Shown here piece after piece: positions 53,737-62,331 of a DNA stretch of 64,000 bases (position 1 is the first letter of the stretch; the number at the start of each line of letters is the position of its first letter). The notes under the pieces were generated by a model. The model ran no database searches, had not been told where the DNA came from, and saw only the letters and a list, made by a program, of their open reading frames with translations. The position numbers and the translations under genes are program-made. The DNA lies in the NCBI RefSeq assembly GCF_022867795.2, contig NZ_CP107006.1:5766001-5830000 (forward strand), given 5' to 3'. Source of the DNA: Chitinophaga horti (lineage in GTDB: Bacteria > Bacteroidota > Bacteroidia > Chitinophagales > Chitinophagaceae).

Positions 53737-53886
53737 CTAAAACAGCTTATTCATATGTTTGGCCGCGCGTTTATTCTGTTTAGCGTTACCGCCCGAATAA
53801 AAATTACTGCCGGGGCAGCCCGTCTTTTGCGAAGCGCAGCCTGCCGCCATGGAGGCTACCCAAATTACAAGCAACCACTTTTTCAT
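53737..53886 (-). CDS. Tiny lipoprotein with KTGCP motif (copy 2)
   Basis: A 49-residue open frame: a signal peptide starting MKKWLLVIWV, a lipobox MAAGC (Cys17), then ASQKTGCPGSNFYSGG and a basic tail ending MNKLF. It shares the spacing from lipid Cys to KTGCP with the neighbouring 59-residue gene (five against six residues). Both ORFs are on the minus strand, 25 bases apart. The matching architecture argues that both are real. Function is unknown. Confidence 0.65.
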   Translation of the reverse strand: MKKWLLVIWVASMAAGCASQKTGCPGSNFYSGGNAKQNKRAAKHMNKLF

Positions 53887-53941
53887 AGGTAAGGATTTAT
53901 CCTGCAATATAACGTTTTTTATTAACGTATTGTGCGTGGGT

Positions 53942-54469
53942 CTATTCTCCCGGCGTTTCCTTGAACCAACCGCTGTACATCAGGTAGTTATTCGCGATGC
54001 GGTTGATTTCGCCGCTTATTAACTCCTGGCTGATCTCCTTCACCTTTTTTGCGGGTACACCTGCATAAATGCAACCTGCTTCTACCTTCGTATTCTCCAA
54101 TACTACCGCGCCAGCCGCTATGATCGTATTGCTGCCGATGTGGGCATTGTCCATTACAATAGCGCCCATGCCGATGAGCACATTATCTTCTACCGTACAG
54201 CCATGCACGATGGCGTTATGCCCGATAGATACATTGTTGCCGATGATTGCTTTCGTTTTTTCATAAGTGCAGTGGATCACCGCGCCGTCCTGTACATTGA
54301 CTTTATTGCCCAAACGAATGCTGTTCACATCGCCGCGTACCACGCAATTGAACCAGAAGCTACAATCGTCGCCGCTCACCACATCGCCTACGATCGTGGC
54401 ATTGGGGGCTACAAAACAGTTTTCTCCCAGCTCTGGAAGTACGCCTTTAACAGGTAAAATAACGGGCAT
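53942..54469 (-). CDS. Gamma-carbonic anhydrase-family hexapeptide protein
   Basis: A 175-residue left-handed beta-helix protein of the gamma-carbonic anhydrase/YrdA group. Hexapeptide repeats run from about residue 15 to 140. The zinc ligand His residues are present (H66 in VIHCTY, H84 in SIGHNAI, H89 in VHGC). Many members have weak or no anhydrase activity, so the catalytic role is unproven. ATG 54469 (MPVILPVKG) is preferred over an in-frame ATG 16 codons upstream, which lies before the promoter box at 54490. Confidence 0.9.
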   Translation of the reverse strand: MPVILPVKGVLPELGENCFVAPNATIVGDVVSGDDCSFWFNCVVRGDVNSIRLGNKVNVQDGAVIHCTYEKTKAIIGNNVSIGHNAIVHGCTVEDNVLIGMGAIVMDNAHIGSNTIIAAGAVVLENTKVEAGCIYAGVPAKKVKEISQELISGEINRIANNYLMYSGWFKETPGE

Positions 54470-54489
54470 ATTTTCTTTTTTAGGTGGAT

Positions 54490-54497
54490 CAAAGATA
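54490..54497 (-). promoter_or_regulatory. -7 box of the gamma-carbonic anhydrase gene
   Basis: The minus strand reads TATCTTTG, 20 bases before the ATG at 54469. The divergent aminotransferase gene starts at 54530, so the two promoters must overlap. Confidence 0.55.
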
Positions 54498-54529
54498 GGA
54501 ACTAACTTCGCATCCAATTAATGTAATCA

Positions 54530-55714
54530 ATGAACAACAGGCAGCTTTTTTTACAACATGTGGCGCAAACATCGGATGCGCCGCTGGCGATTGAAATGGT
54601 GAAGGCATCGGGCATGTATATGGAAGATGCGCAGGGTAAACAGTACCTGGACCTTATTGCGGGCATCAGCGTTTGTAATGTAGGCCATTGCCACCCTGCG
54701 GTGGTAAAGGCTATACAGGAACAGGCGGCGTCTTACATGCACCTGCTGGTATACGGCGAGTTTGTGCAAAGTCCGCAGGTGGCGTACGCCAAACTGCTGT
54801 CTGACCACTTGCCTGAAAACCTCGATTGCGTTTATTTCACTAACTCCGGTAGCGAGGCTACTGAAGGTGCGATGAAGCTGGCTAAACGGCACACTGGCCG
54901 TACGGAGATCATCGCTTTCAAAAACAGCTACCACGGCTCCACGCAGGGCTCCTTAAGCCTGATCGGCGATGAATACTGGCGTAATGCCTATCGCCCGCTG
55001 TTGCCGGATGTACAACATCTTTCATACAATTCATTCGAATCGATAGCACAGATCACCACCCGCACGGCCTGTGTGATTGCAGAAACAGTACAGGCGGAAG
55101 CCGGTGTGCATCCACCAGCAAAAGAGTGGATACAAGCCTTACGTAAAAAGTGCACGGAAACGGGAACTTTACTGGTGCTGGATGAGATCCAATGTGGTCT
55201 TGGGCGCAACGGAACATTATGGGCGTTTGAACAGTTCGGTGTAGTGCCGGATGTGTTGCTGCTCGGCAAAGCATTGGGTGCAGGTATGCCGCTGGGTGCG
55301 TTTATTGCTTCCAAAGATATTATGTGGTGCCTGACGAATAATCCTGTGTTAGGCCATATCACCACGTTTGGCGGGCACCCGGTAAACTGCGCCGCCGGTA
55401 TGGCTGGTATGAAAGCCTTGCTCGCGGAGCAAATGATTAAAGATGTAGCTGCGAAGGGAGCGTTGTTCGTTTCGCTATTGAAACATCCGTCAATTAAAGC
55501 GGTGCGCTGCCTGGGCCTTATGCTGGCAGTCGAGTTCGACAGCTTCGCCGTCAACAAAAAAGTAATTGACTATTGCATTGCCAATGGTGTCATCACCGAC
55601 TGGTTCCTGTTTGCCCCGGAATGCCTGCGCATTGTGCCGCCGTTAATCATCTCCGAAGCAGAAATCAAACATGCCTGCGAAGTGATCTTACAGGGCATAG
55701 ATGCTACTGCGTAG
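54530..55714 (+). CDS. Class III aminotransferase (acetylornithine aminotransferase-like)
   Basis: PLP-dependent aminotransferase of 394 residues, cytoplasmic. Key segments are the LDLIAGISVCNVGHCHP lead-in, the phosphate-binding NSGSEA (about 105-110), D218 in LVLDEIQCGLGR and the PLP Lys247 in LLLGKALGAGMPLGA. The sequence resembles the ArgD/ornithine aminotransferase group. With no arginine genes nearby, the substrate (acetylornithine, ornithine, 4-aminobutyrate or other) cannot be fixed. Confidence 0.9.
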   Translation: MNNRQLFLQHVAQTSDAPLAIEMVKASGMYMEDAQGKQYLDLIAGISVCNVGHCHPAVVKAIQEQAASYMHLLVYGEFVQSPQVAYAKLLSDHLPENLDCVYFTNSGSEATEGAMKLAKRHTGRTEIIAFKNSYHGSTQGSLSLIGDEYWRNAYRPLLPDVQHLSYNSFESIAQITTRTACVIAETVQAEAGVHPPAKEWIQALRKKCTETGTLLVLDEIQCGLGRNGTLWAFEQFGVVPDVLLLGKALGAGMPLGAFIASKDIMWCLTNNPVLGHITTFGGHPVNCAAGMAGMKALLAEQMIKDVAAKGALFVSLLKHPSIKAVRCLGLMLAVEFDSFAVNKKVIDYCIANGVITDWFLFAPECLRIVPPLIISEAEIKHACEVILQGIDATA

Positions 55715-55716
55715 CC

Positions 55717-55959
55717 CGATTAAAAGAGGTCGCCATACGATCCCCGCTGCAAAACATGCGCCGCCGCGTGGTCCGTGTGAGCGGCCAGAAAATGAACGGG
55801 AATGAGATTGCGGAGCAGCTGTCGATGTTGCTGCAAACCGTTAAAAAAATACTGGCTACCTTGCTGCAGCACATCCCGGATACGGCATCAGACATAACTA
55901 CCTGCATGGAAAAGCCCCCGAATAATCAGGGGGCTTATCAAATGCTTATGAAGAATTAA
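55717..55959 (+). pseudogene. Remnant of an ECF sigma-factor region 4
   Basis: Directly after the aminotransferase stop an open stretch contains PLQNMRRRVVRVSGQ, followed by GNEIAEQLSMLLQTVKK and LATLLQHI. This matches, in order, the sigma-70 region 4 pattern of Bacteroidota FecI-like factors (PxQMRxVFxLS, KEIAEQLGIS, TVKxxLxxAL). Regions 2 and the start are missing. The turn residues GIS have become SML, and the frame runs through a terminator hairpin. It is probably a decayed fragment and not a working gene. Confidence 0.5.
55910..55934 (-). terminator. Terminator downstream of the ompA-like gene
   Basis: GCCCCC (55914-55919) and GGGGGC (55929-55934) form a perfect GC stem. On the minus strand it is followed by only four T residues. 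It lies 30 bases after the ompA-like stop codon. Confidence 0.65.
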
Positions 55960-55963
55960 TATT

Positions 55964-56647
55964 TTACTGTTTGCCAGCTTCGTTCTTAGCGTCTGATTTC
56001 ATTTTCTCGTTCGCAAAGATGGAAAACTCTACACGACGGTTCTGTGCGCGATTAGCTTCAGAATCGTTCGCTACTTTAGGCTGTGTTTCGCCAAACCAGA
56101 ATGTTTGCACCCTGTTAGCAGCCACACCCTGAGCTTTCAGGTAAGTAGCCACAGCGTTTGCACGCCTTTCAGACAGGCTGTAGTTGTAGGAGTCGGTACC
56201 TTTATCATCGGTATGACCTTCTACACGTACGTGCGTATCCGGGTATTTATTCAGGATCTCTGCCAGTTCGTGAATGTTAGATTTCGCCTGGGCGGTAAGA
56301 TCTGATTTATCGAAACCGAAAAGTACACCGGAGTCGAAGGTTACGTTAATACCTTCACCTACACGTTCTACCTGTGCATTCGGCACTTCGTTCTTTATTT
56401 CTTCGGCCTGTTTGTCCATTTTTTTACCGATCAGTACACCTGCAGTACCACCTACAGCTGCACCAATGATAGCGCCGAGGGCTGTGTTACCTGCCGCACG
56501 GCCAATTACCGCACCGGTAGCTGCACCGCCGGATGTACCAATTACTGCACCTTTACCAGTGTTGTTCATTCCATTCCAGGTGTTACAGCTGCTGAACACG
56601 ATTGTTCCAGACAAGGCCGCTACCACCATAAGTTTCATTCGTTTCAT
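55964..56647 (-). CDS. OmpA-family lipoprotein with glycine-zipper domain
   Basis: Outer-membrane lipoprotein of 227 residues that should tie the membrane to peptidoglycan. It has a lipobox FSSC (Cys21). A Gly/Ala-rich zipper region (about 33-77, GAVIGTSGGAATGAVIG) precedes a C-terminal OmpA domain with VEGHTDDKGTDSYNYSLSER and ANAVATYLKAQGV. The Asp and Arg that bind diaminopimelate are kept. ATG 56647 is chosen over an in-frame ATG 17 codons upstream. It resembles the YiaD/Pal-like lipoproteins common in the phylum. Confidence 0.93.
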   Translation of the reverse strand: MKRMKLMVVAALSGTIVFSSCNTWNGMNNTGKGAVIGTSGGAATGAVIGRAAGNTALGAIIGAAVGGTAGVLIGKKMDKQAEEIKNEVPNAQVERVGEGINVTFDSGVLFGFDKSDLTAQAKSNIHELAEILNKYPDTHVRVEGHTDDKGTDSYNYSLSERRANAVATYLKAQGVAANRVQTFWFGETQPKVANDSEANRAQNRRVEFSIFANEKMKSDAKNEAGKQ

Positions 56648-56787
56648 CTTGAATGTTTTTTTAATTGCTGCGTTTACTTTTAGAGGTGCAAGGTACAAAA
56701 CAAAATCTTTGCCAGTTTCGTTTTTTAGTTACAATATATTGATAAACAAAATGTAAAAAATATCAATTTGTAATAATTACATTTTAT

Positions 56788-57366
56788 TTAGTTGAACAAT
56801 CCACCCAGCAATCCACCGAGGCCACCACTTTCGCCCTTTTGCTGCTGTTGCTGTTTAGCCCCTTTGCTCAGCATGCTGGTAAGGTCCTGGAAATCGACAT
56901 CGCCGTCGCCATCTTTGTCCAAACCAAGTTTGGCCAATACGCCGCCCAGGTTAAGGCCTGATGCGCTGCCACCGGTGAGGGAGTTCAGGATGTCGGGCAG
57001 GTTAAAGCTGCTGTCGCCGGGGTCGTTGGTCTTTTTTACGAGTTTACCCAATACCATCGGGATCAAAGCGCCCGCGATCTGTGAAGCGGTGCCGCTGTTT
57101 AGTCCGAACTTTTGTACCAGGCTGCCTACCAGGTTACCGGAAATGTTGTTTACCACGGGGTTGCTCTCATTTGCTTCCGCTTTGCCGCTTAACAGGCTCA
57201 ATACGCCCTGTGTGTTACCATTCGCCAGTTCGTTCTGCAAACCGGTAGCTACGGCGTTGGATGCCTCGCTGATCACGGCTTCATTTTGCTCATTGGGAAC
57301 GGCGGGGTTGTTTACCACGGCCTCGTTGGCGGAGCTTTTCACTAATTGCAATAGCTGATCTAACAT
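56788..57366 (-). CDS. DUF937-like protein with an EF-hand-like loop
   Basis: A 192-residue protein without signal peptide. The N-terminus (MLDQLLQLVKSSANEAVV) and central GTASQIAGALIPMVLGKLVKK match the helical DUF937/YidB pattern. A calcium-loop-like LDKDGDGDVDFQDL (about 150-163) is followed by Gln-rich and Gly-rich low-complexity tails (about 170-192). The start at 57366 is preferred over an in-frame codon at 57489, since the extra 41 residues are not protein-like. Function is unknown. Confidence 0.78.
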   Translation of the reverse strand: MLDQLLQLVKSSANEAVVNNPAVPNEQNEAVISEASNAVATGLQNELANGNTQGVLSLLSGKAEANESNPVVNNISGNLVGSLVQKFGLNSGTASQIAGALIPMVLGKLVKKTNDPGDSSFNLPDILNSLTGGSASGLNLGGVLAKLGLDKDGDGDVDFQDLTSMLSKGAKQQQQQKGESGGLGGLLGGLFN

Positions 57367-57508
57367 AGTTTTAGTATTTAAGGGGGAAGATGATACAGTT
57401 GCCTGGGAAAATAAAACAACGCACCCGGCGGTAATGTTTTGACCGGCATGAAAAAGGTTGATGCGTGCCCATGACGGTACACACATCAACCTGAATATGT
57501 TGCCTGGC

Positions 57509-58573
57509 TTAGTGTCCCTGCTTCATTTTTTCGGCGTTCTCCGCGAACTGCAACGCCTGGATCATGTCCTGGATGTCGCCGTTCATGAAGGCGTCCAGGT
57601 TGTAGACGGTCATGCCGATACGGTGGTCGGTTACCCTACCCTGTGGATAGTTATAAGTGCGGATTTTGGCGGAACGGTCGCCGGTGCTTACCAGTGATTT
57701 ACGTTGCGCGGCGATCGCATCTTCATGTTTACGCACGGCTACCTCCCAGATGCGGGTACGCAGCATTTTCATCGCAATGTCGCGGTTACTGTGCTGGCTG
57801 CGGCCTTCCTGGCACTCTACCACGGTGCCCGTAGGAATGTGGGTAAGACGTACGGCCGATTCCGTTTTGTTTACGTGCTGACCACCCGCGCCGGAGGAAC
57901 GGAAGGTGTCCATTTTAATATCGGCGTCGCGGATTTCCACGTCTACCTCATCGGCCTCGGGTAATACAGCCACGGTGGCAGCGGAGGTGTGTACACGTCC
58001 GGAAGCCTCGGTGGCGGGTACGCGTTGTACGCGGTGTACGCCGGACTCAAACTTGAGGGTGCCGTACACATCGTCGCCGTTCACTTCCAGTACTACTTCC
58101 TTGTAGCCGCCTGCGGAACCCGCGGTTTCGCTCATCACAGCTACTTTATAACCCCTGTTTTCACAGAAACGGAGGTACATGCGCAGCAGGTCGCCGGCGA
58201 AAAGGGCGGCTTCGTCGCCACCGGTACCGCCACGTATTTCAAGGATGGCATTACGCTCATCCTGGGGATCTTTGGGAATGAGGAGGTTGCGGATGTTAGC
58301 CTCGGCCTCGTCCTTTTGTTCTGCCAGGGACTCGGTCTCGGCTTTCGCCAGTTCCCGCATTTCCTCATCGCCGCTTTCCAGCACTTCCTTGTTAAAGGCA
58401 ATAGCATCCAGCAGGTCGGTGTAGGCTTTGTAGGCCTTTACGATCTTTTCCAGCTGGCGGTATTCCTTGCTGTATTTGGAAAACTGCTTGTTGTCGCTCA
58501 CCACCTCGGGGTTGGTAAGCGCCAGCGATACCTGTTCAAAACGGCCTCTTATGGCTTCCTGTTTATCTATCAT
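57509..58573 (-). CDS. prfA: Peptide chain release factor 1
   Basis: Releases nascent peptide at UAA and UAG codons. The 354 residues include the codon-recognition tripeptide PAT at 186-188, marking RF1 instead of RF2 (SPF). The catalytic GGQ is at 230-232 in SSGAGGQHVNKTESAVR. Length is normal. No frameshift is present, as expected for RF1. A -7 box lies 75 bases upstream. A plus-strand amidohydrolase gene diverges from it. Confidence 0.96.
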   Translation of the reverse strand: MIDKQEAIRGRFEQVSLALTNPEVVSDNKQFSKYSKEYRQLEKIVKAYKAYTDLLDAIAFNKEVLESGDEEMRELAKAETESLAEQKDEAEANIRNLLIPKDPQDERNAILEIRGGTGGDEAALFAGDLLRMYLRFCENRGYKVAVMSETAGSAGGYKEVVLEVNGDDVYGTLKFESGVHRVQRVPATEASGRVHTSAATVAVLPEADEVDVEIRDADIKMDTFRSSGAGGQHVNKTESAVRLTHIPTGTVVECQEGRSQHSNRDIAMKMLRTRIWEVAVRKHEDAIAAQRKSLVSTGDRSAKIRTYNYPQGRVTDHRIGMTVYNLDAFMNGDIQDMIQALQFAENAEKMKQGH

Positions 58574-58647
58574 GGTTATCTTTGATACCTGTTACGAATC
58601 TGCAGGCGCCGCTTCCTCATTTTAAACGGAGCGAGCTTGCAGGGTTG

Positions 58648-58655
58648 CAAAATTA
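58648..58655 (-). promoter_or_regulatory. -7 box upstream of prfA
   Basis: The minus strand reads TAATTTTG. It lies 75 bases before the prfA ATG and only 27 bases before the divergent amidohydrolase start. Confidence 0.5.
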
Positions 58656-58681
58656 ACACCAATTCACGTAAATAGTACAGC

Positions 58682-59842
58682 ATGCCGGAATGGATTAAGT
58701 TAACTGCCCGCGATATCTTCGACGGGCGCAGGTTTCTGGGGGAGGATAAAGTTTTGGTGATGCGACCTGATGGGGCCGTGGAGGCCATTATTGACCGCTC
58801 CGAGGCAGGGGAGGAGGTGCGCCGGCTGGACGGCTGGCTAAGTCCGGGCCTGATCAATACCCATTGTCACCTCGAATTATCGCACATGAAAGGCCGCATT
58901 CCGGAAAAAACGGGTTTGCCGGACTTTCTTACCACGGTGATGACACAGAGGCAACCGGATAGCCCGGAGCAGATTGCCGAAGCGATTGCCGCGGCAGAAA
59001 CGGCTATGTTGGAGGCGGGCATCGTAGCGGTAGGGGATATTTGTAATACGGTAAACACTATCCCGCAGAAGCAAAAAAGCAACCTGTATTATCACTCCTT
59101 TGTAGAATGTATGGGCTTCGTCGACGCAAGCGCCCCCGCCAGGTTCGCGCAAATGCAGGAGGTGTACCAGGCCTTCCGCCAGCTGGATGCGGCTGGTGTA
59201 CATACCACCACTTTGTCGCCACATGCCCCATATTCGGTCTCGGCCACCCTGTTCCGACTGCTGTCGGATCTCCGGGAGGAAGACCCTATTACCATCCACA
59301 ACCAGGAGTGTTTCGCAGAAAATATGCTGTACGAATCCCGCGCCGGCGCTTTTCTTGGCTTTTATAAAAATTTCGGGATGGATATCAGTGGGTTCAGGGC
59401 GACGGGGCAAACCAGTCTGCCATCTTACCTGCCGTATTTCCAGTCGCCGGGTAATATGCTGCTCGTCCACAATACGTTCACTTCCGAAGAGGATATTCGT
59501 TTCGCCGCCGGTTCCGCCAAAAACATTTTTTGGTGCCTGTGTCCGAACGCCAATATTTATATCGAAGACACGCTTCCCTATATCGCGCTGTTCCGCGAAC
59601 AAGGCGGGGTGATGACGATCGGTACCGACAGCCTCGCCTCCAATCACCAGTTATCAGTTTGGGAAGAAGCGAAAACGCTGCACGAGCACCATGCGGATGT
59701 TCCGCTCGAAGAGATCATGCAATGGGCTACGCTTAACGGCGCCCGCGCATTGGGAATAGAAAATACGTTCGGCAGTTTCGAGAAAGGTAAAAAACCAGGC
59801 GTAACAGTCATCGATAAAGACAGTAAAAAAGTATCTATTTAA
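58682..59842 (+). CDS. Amidohydrolase-family protein (aminodeoxyfutalosine or related deaminase-like)
   Basis: Metal-dependent deaminase/hydrolase of 386 residues with a TIM barrel flanked by a small beta-sandwich. Metal ligands are H61 and H63 in INTHCHLELSHMKG, a His in TTTLSPHAPYSVS, another in TIHNQECFAE, and an Asp in IGTDSLASN. The closest relatives I can think of are the MtaD/aminodeoxyfutalosine deaminase group, which would place it in the futalosine route to menaquinone. No other menaquinone gene is in the window, so the substrate is open. Confidence 0.85.
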   Translation: MPEWIKLTARDIFDGRRFLGEDKVLVMRPDGAVEAIIDRSEAGEEVRRLDGWLSPGLINTHCHLELSHMKGRIPEKTGLPDFLTTVMTQRQPDSPEQIAEAIAAAETAMLEAGIVAVGDICNTVNTIPQKQKSNLYYHSFVECMGFVDASAPARFAQMQEVYQAFRQLDAAGVHTTTLSPHAPYSVSATLFRLLSDLREEDPITIHNQECFAENMLYESRAGAFLGFYKNFGMDISGFRATGQTSLPSYLPYFQSPGNMLLVHNTFTSEEDIRFAAGSAKNIFWCLCPNANIYIEDTLPYIALFREQGGVMTIGTDSLASNHQLSVWEEAKTLHEHHADVPLEEIMQWATLNGARALGIENTFGSFEKGKKPGVTVIDKDSKKVSI

Positions 59843-59870
59843 ATACATTTGCGGTTGCATAACAAATAAT

Positions 59871-61013
59871 ATGAACGACTTTTTAAACAGCCAATTTTTA
59901 GGAAACCCTATCCTCGACTACCTGATCGTTATTGGTGTGGTGTTGCTGGTACTCATTATCCGGCGCATACTTTCTACGTGGGTAGCGTCTATCTCATTCA
60001 GTTTTATTAAAGGGTGGACGCCCTCCCTGCAGCGCAGCGACTTTGTAAACCTGCTGGTAAGGCCGCTGGAATATTTGCTGGTATTCGTGGCCTTCATGCT
60101 CACGATCAATCGCCTGCACTTTCCACCACAACTCAACTTCCCGATTTATCGCAAACTCAGTACGATAACGGTCGATGGCAAGGTGGTGGAGCATATGACC
60201 ACGCTCACTATCCACAATGTTCTTACTACGCTGCTCGAGCTTACAGTAAGCCTTTGTTTTATCTGGATATTCCTGCGCCTCATCGACTTTGTTGCGCTGG
60301 TATTGCAGGCTAAAGCGGATTTAACAGAGGATAAAACAGACAACCAGTTCGTCAGCTTCTTCAAAGACTTTTTCAAAGCCATCGTGGTCATCATCGGTGC
60401 GCTGATCGTCATACGGGTGTTGTTCGGACAAACAGTGGTAGAAAAGCTGATCGCAGGCCTTGGTATTGGTGCGGCGGCCCTCGCACTCGCCGCTAAAGAA
60501 AGCATCGAAAACCTCATCGGCTCTTTCATCATCTTCTCTGACCGCCCGTTCCGCGTAGGCGATTTTGTGAAGGTGGACAGCTACCAGGGTACGGTGGAAA
60601 AGATAGGCTTGCGTAGTACCAGGCTTCGTACGCTGGAAAAAACATACGTGACGGTGCCGAATAAAAAGATGGTAGACAGTGTGCTCGATAATCTGTCGCT
60701 CCGTACGCAGCAGCGTGCCGTATTACGTATCGAAGCCGCTGCCGATACGCCGGCTGATAAACTGGAAAAGGTGATCCGCAACATTCAGCAGTACCTGGAG
60801 CAACATAAAAACGTGGAGCCAGACTACGTGGTGAACCTGAACGACTTTACCAAAGACTCTTACGTAATACAAGTGATTTATCTCACCTATATTCTCGACG
60901 GCGCCCGTTATAACACGCTGCGGGAAGATATTAACCTGGCCATTATGCGCTTTATGGAGGAGCAGGATGTGAAGATCGCTGCTAAAGTAGAAGCGCCTAC
61001 GGACAGGCAATAG
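59871..61013 (+). CDS. MscS-family mechanosensitive ion channel
   Basis: Small-conductance channel of 380 residues that releases solutes on hypo-osmotic shock. N-terminal helices (about 14-34, 60-80, 112-140, 170-190) precede the pore helix GLGIGAAALALAAKESIENLIGS (about 197-219) and the MscS beta domain (FRVGDFVKVDSYQGTVEKIGLRSTRLRT, cited by position 226-253). It lies 28 bases after the amidohydrolase gene and ends at a bidirectional terminator. Confidence 0.93.
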   Translation: MNDFLNSQFLGNPILDYLIVIGVVLLVLIIRRILSTWVASISFSFIKGWTPSLQRSDFVNLLVRPLEYLLVFVAFMLTINRLHFPPQLNFPIYRKLSTITVDGKVVEHMTTLTIHNVLTTLLELTVSLCFIWIFLRLIDFVALVLQAKADLTEDKTDNQFVSFFKDFFKAIVVIIGALIVIRVLFGQTVVEKLIAGLGIGAAALALAAKESIENLIGSFIIFSDRPFRVGDFVKVDSYQGTVEKIGLRSTRLRTLEKTYVTVPNKKMVDSVLDNLSLRTQQRAVLRIEAAADTPADKLEKVIRNIQQYLEQHKNVEPDYVVNLNDFTKDSYVIQVIYLTYILDGARYNTLREDINLAIMRFMEEQDVKIAAKVEAPTDRQ

Positions 61014-61014
61014 T

Positions 61015-61058
61015 TAAAAAAGAAACGCTGCAAGTATTACCTGCAGCGTTTCTTTTTT
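61015..61058. terminator. Bidirectional terminator between the MscS gene and a convergent gene
   Basis: AGAAACGCTGCA (61021-61032) and TGCAGCGTTTCT (61042-61053) form a perfect 12-bp stem. T tracts lie on both strands (TTTTT after it on plus, TTTTT from the A run at 61016-61020 on minus). It serves the MscS gene and the convergent thioredoxin-like gene. Confidence 0.92.
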
Positions 61059-61073
61059 GTATTGATAAGGTAA

Positions 61074-61592
61074 CTATGGTTCCTCGGTTTTCATGATAAT
61101 GCCGGCAATCGCATCTTCCAGGGCGCCGGATGGTTCGCCATTAATGCGGCCTACTTCCTTGCCTTCTTTCAGTACCACGATAGCAGGTGCCGTCTTTACT
61201 TTATAGCGATCATCGGCTTTTGTGCCGGAGTGCTGGTTTTGATCCACCGCGTAAGCTTCGAAGTTAGTTTCGGGTACGCTGGCCATAATCATGATCTTAT
61301 AGAATTGCGGCAGCAATTTTTTACCGGCGGCGTCCCAGGTACTGGTAATGGCCACAAACTTGTATTTGGTATTGTTCGCCTTAATCAGGTTTACCTGCGT
61401 TTCTTTCGCCTCGTATTTATTGATGCCGGTATGGAACCAGGCCAGTTCCGGGTCGCTGGTCATCGTTTTCAGTTCAACTTTGCCCTTCATGATCTTAGAG
61501 CCGTCCGCCGCTTTCCCGGCTTCTGTCTGCGCCATTACTACAGAGGAAAGGAGTAAGCCACAGCCAGCCAGCATTGTCTTTAATCGCATCAT
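61074..61592 (-). CDS. Secreted thioredoxin-fold protein lacking the CxxC motif
   Basis: A 172-residue protein with a signal peptide (cleavage near VMAQ, residue 22). The order of segments fits a thioredoxin fold: FVAITSTWDAAGKKLLPQFYKIM (about 76-98, where WCxxC would be), YKVKTAPAIVVLKEGKEVGRI (with the cis-Pro) and a C-terminal helix. The redox cysteines are absent, so a structural or binding role is likelier than disulfide exchange. The first Met may be at 61592 or 61589. It lies 10 bases after the merR gene on the same strand. Confidence 0.72.
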   Translation of the reverse strand: MMRLKTMLAGCGLLLSSVVMAQTEAGKAADGSKIMKGKVELKTMTSDPELAWFHTGINKYEAKETQVNLIKANNTKYKFVAITSTWDAAGKKLLPQFYKIMIMASVPETNFEAYAVDQNQHSGTKADDRYKVKTAPAIVVLKEGKEVGRINGEPSGALEDAIAGIIMKTEEP

Positions 61593-61602
61593 GTATTAAT
61601 TT

Positions 61603-62211
61603 TTATAATTGGTCTTTAAGTTCTGATAAAAATCCTTTGACTTTTAAAAGTGATTGTACCATTTCAAAATTACGGGCGGCTACTTTCCGGTCTTCCCGCA
61701 GTTTTTGCTTGGCACCTTCTATGGTGTATTTACGTTCTCTGAGTAAATGGTAGATGAGCTTCAGGTTTTGAATATCCTCCGGCCGGAAGAGGCGGTCGCC
61801 TTTACGGTTTTTCTTGGGTTGAAGAATATCGAACTCATTTTCCCAGTAGCGGATAAGGGAGGTATTTACGCGGAACATGTTCGCTACTTCGCTGATCGGG
61901 TAATAGAGTTTATCGAGTTTAAGCTTATCTATTTCCTGGATGATCTGCGGATCGTCGGCACTATCTTTCAGTGACTTGCGTCCCCGCTTTTTAGGCTTAG
62001 CTGCGTTAACGGCAGGCTGCTCCTGCGGCATGGGCGGCTTTTGCACCGTGATACTTACCGATACGGTTGCCGGTGGCGTTAATGCTGCCGGTTGCTGAAT
62101 GATATGTTCGTCCTCTTTTTGCTCCACCTCCTGATCTTTCACTTGCGGCACTGCCTTTTCCTTCACCGGCTGCGGTTCAGAGGATCCAAAAAGGTCTAGT
62201 TGCTGCATCAT
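61603..62211 (-). CDS. MerR-family transcriptional regulator
   Basis: A 202-residue regulator. The first 95 residues are a low-complexity Gln/Pro/Val/Lys-rich tail including a basic KPKKRGRKS stretch. The MerR helix-turn-helix follows (YYPISEVANMFRVNTSLIRYWENEF, about 103-127), with LFRPEDIQNLKLIYHLLRERKYTI and a C-terminal coiled coil. No metal-binding cysteines are seen. From memory this long-tailed MerR next to an M23 peptidase and alaS is a conserved Bacteroidota arrangement. Confidence 0.88.
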   Translation of the reverse strand: MMQQLDLFGSSEPQPVKEKAVPQVKDQEVEQKEDEHIIQQPAALTPPATVSVSITVQKPPMPQEQPAVNAAKPKKRGRKSLKDSADDPQIIQEIDKLKLDKLYYPISEVANMFRVNTSLIRYWENEFDILQPKKNRKGDRLFRPEDIQNLKLIYHLLRERKYTIEGAKQKLREDRKVAARNFEMVQSLLKVKGFLSELKDQL

Positions 62212-62245
62212 GATGTTACGGTTAAGGGTAAGCTGATAGTGATTA

Positions 62246-62253
62246 CAAAACTA
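62246..62253 (-). promoter_or_regulatory. -7 box upstream of the merR-like gene
   Basis: The minus strand reads TAGTTTTG, 34 bases before the start at 62211, in the short gap after the M23 peptidase gene. It would let the regulator be transcribed separately from the peptidase. Confidence 0.45.
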
Positions 62254-62331
62254 ATAATTTAAAGGACTGTTTTCACGATCAAGATACCCCCTTTTTCGCA
62301 TCATTTGCCCAGGTGTGCAAGAATCATTCCA

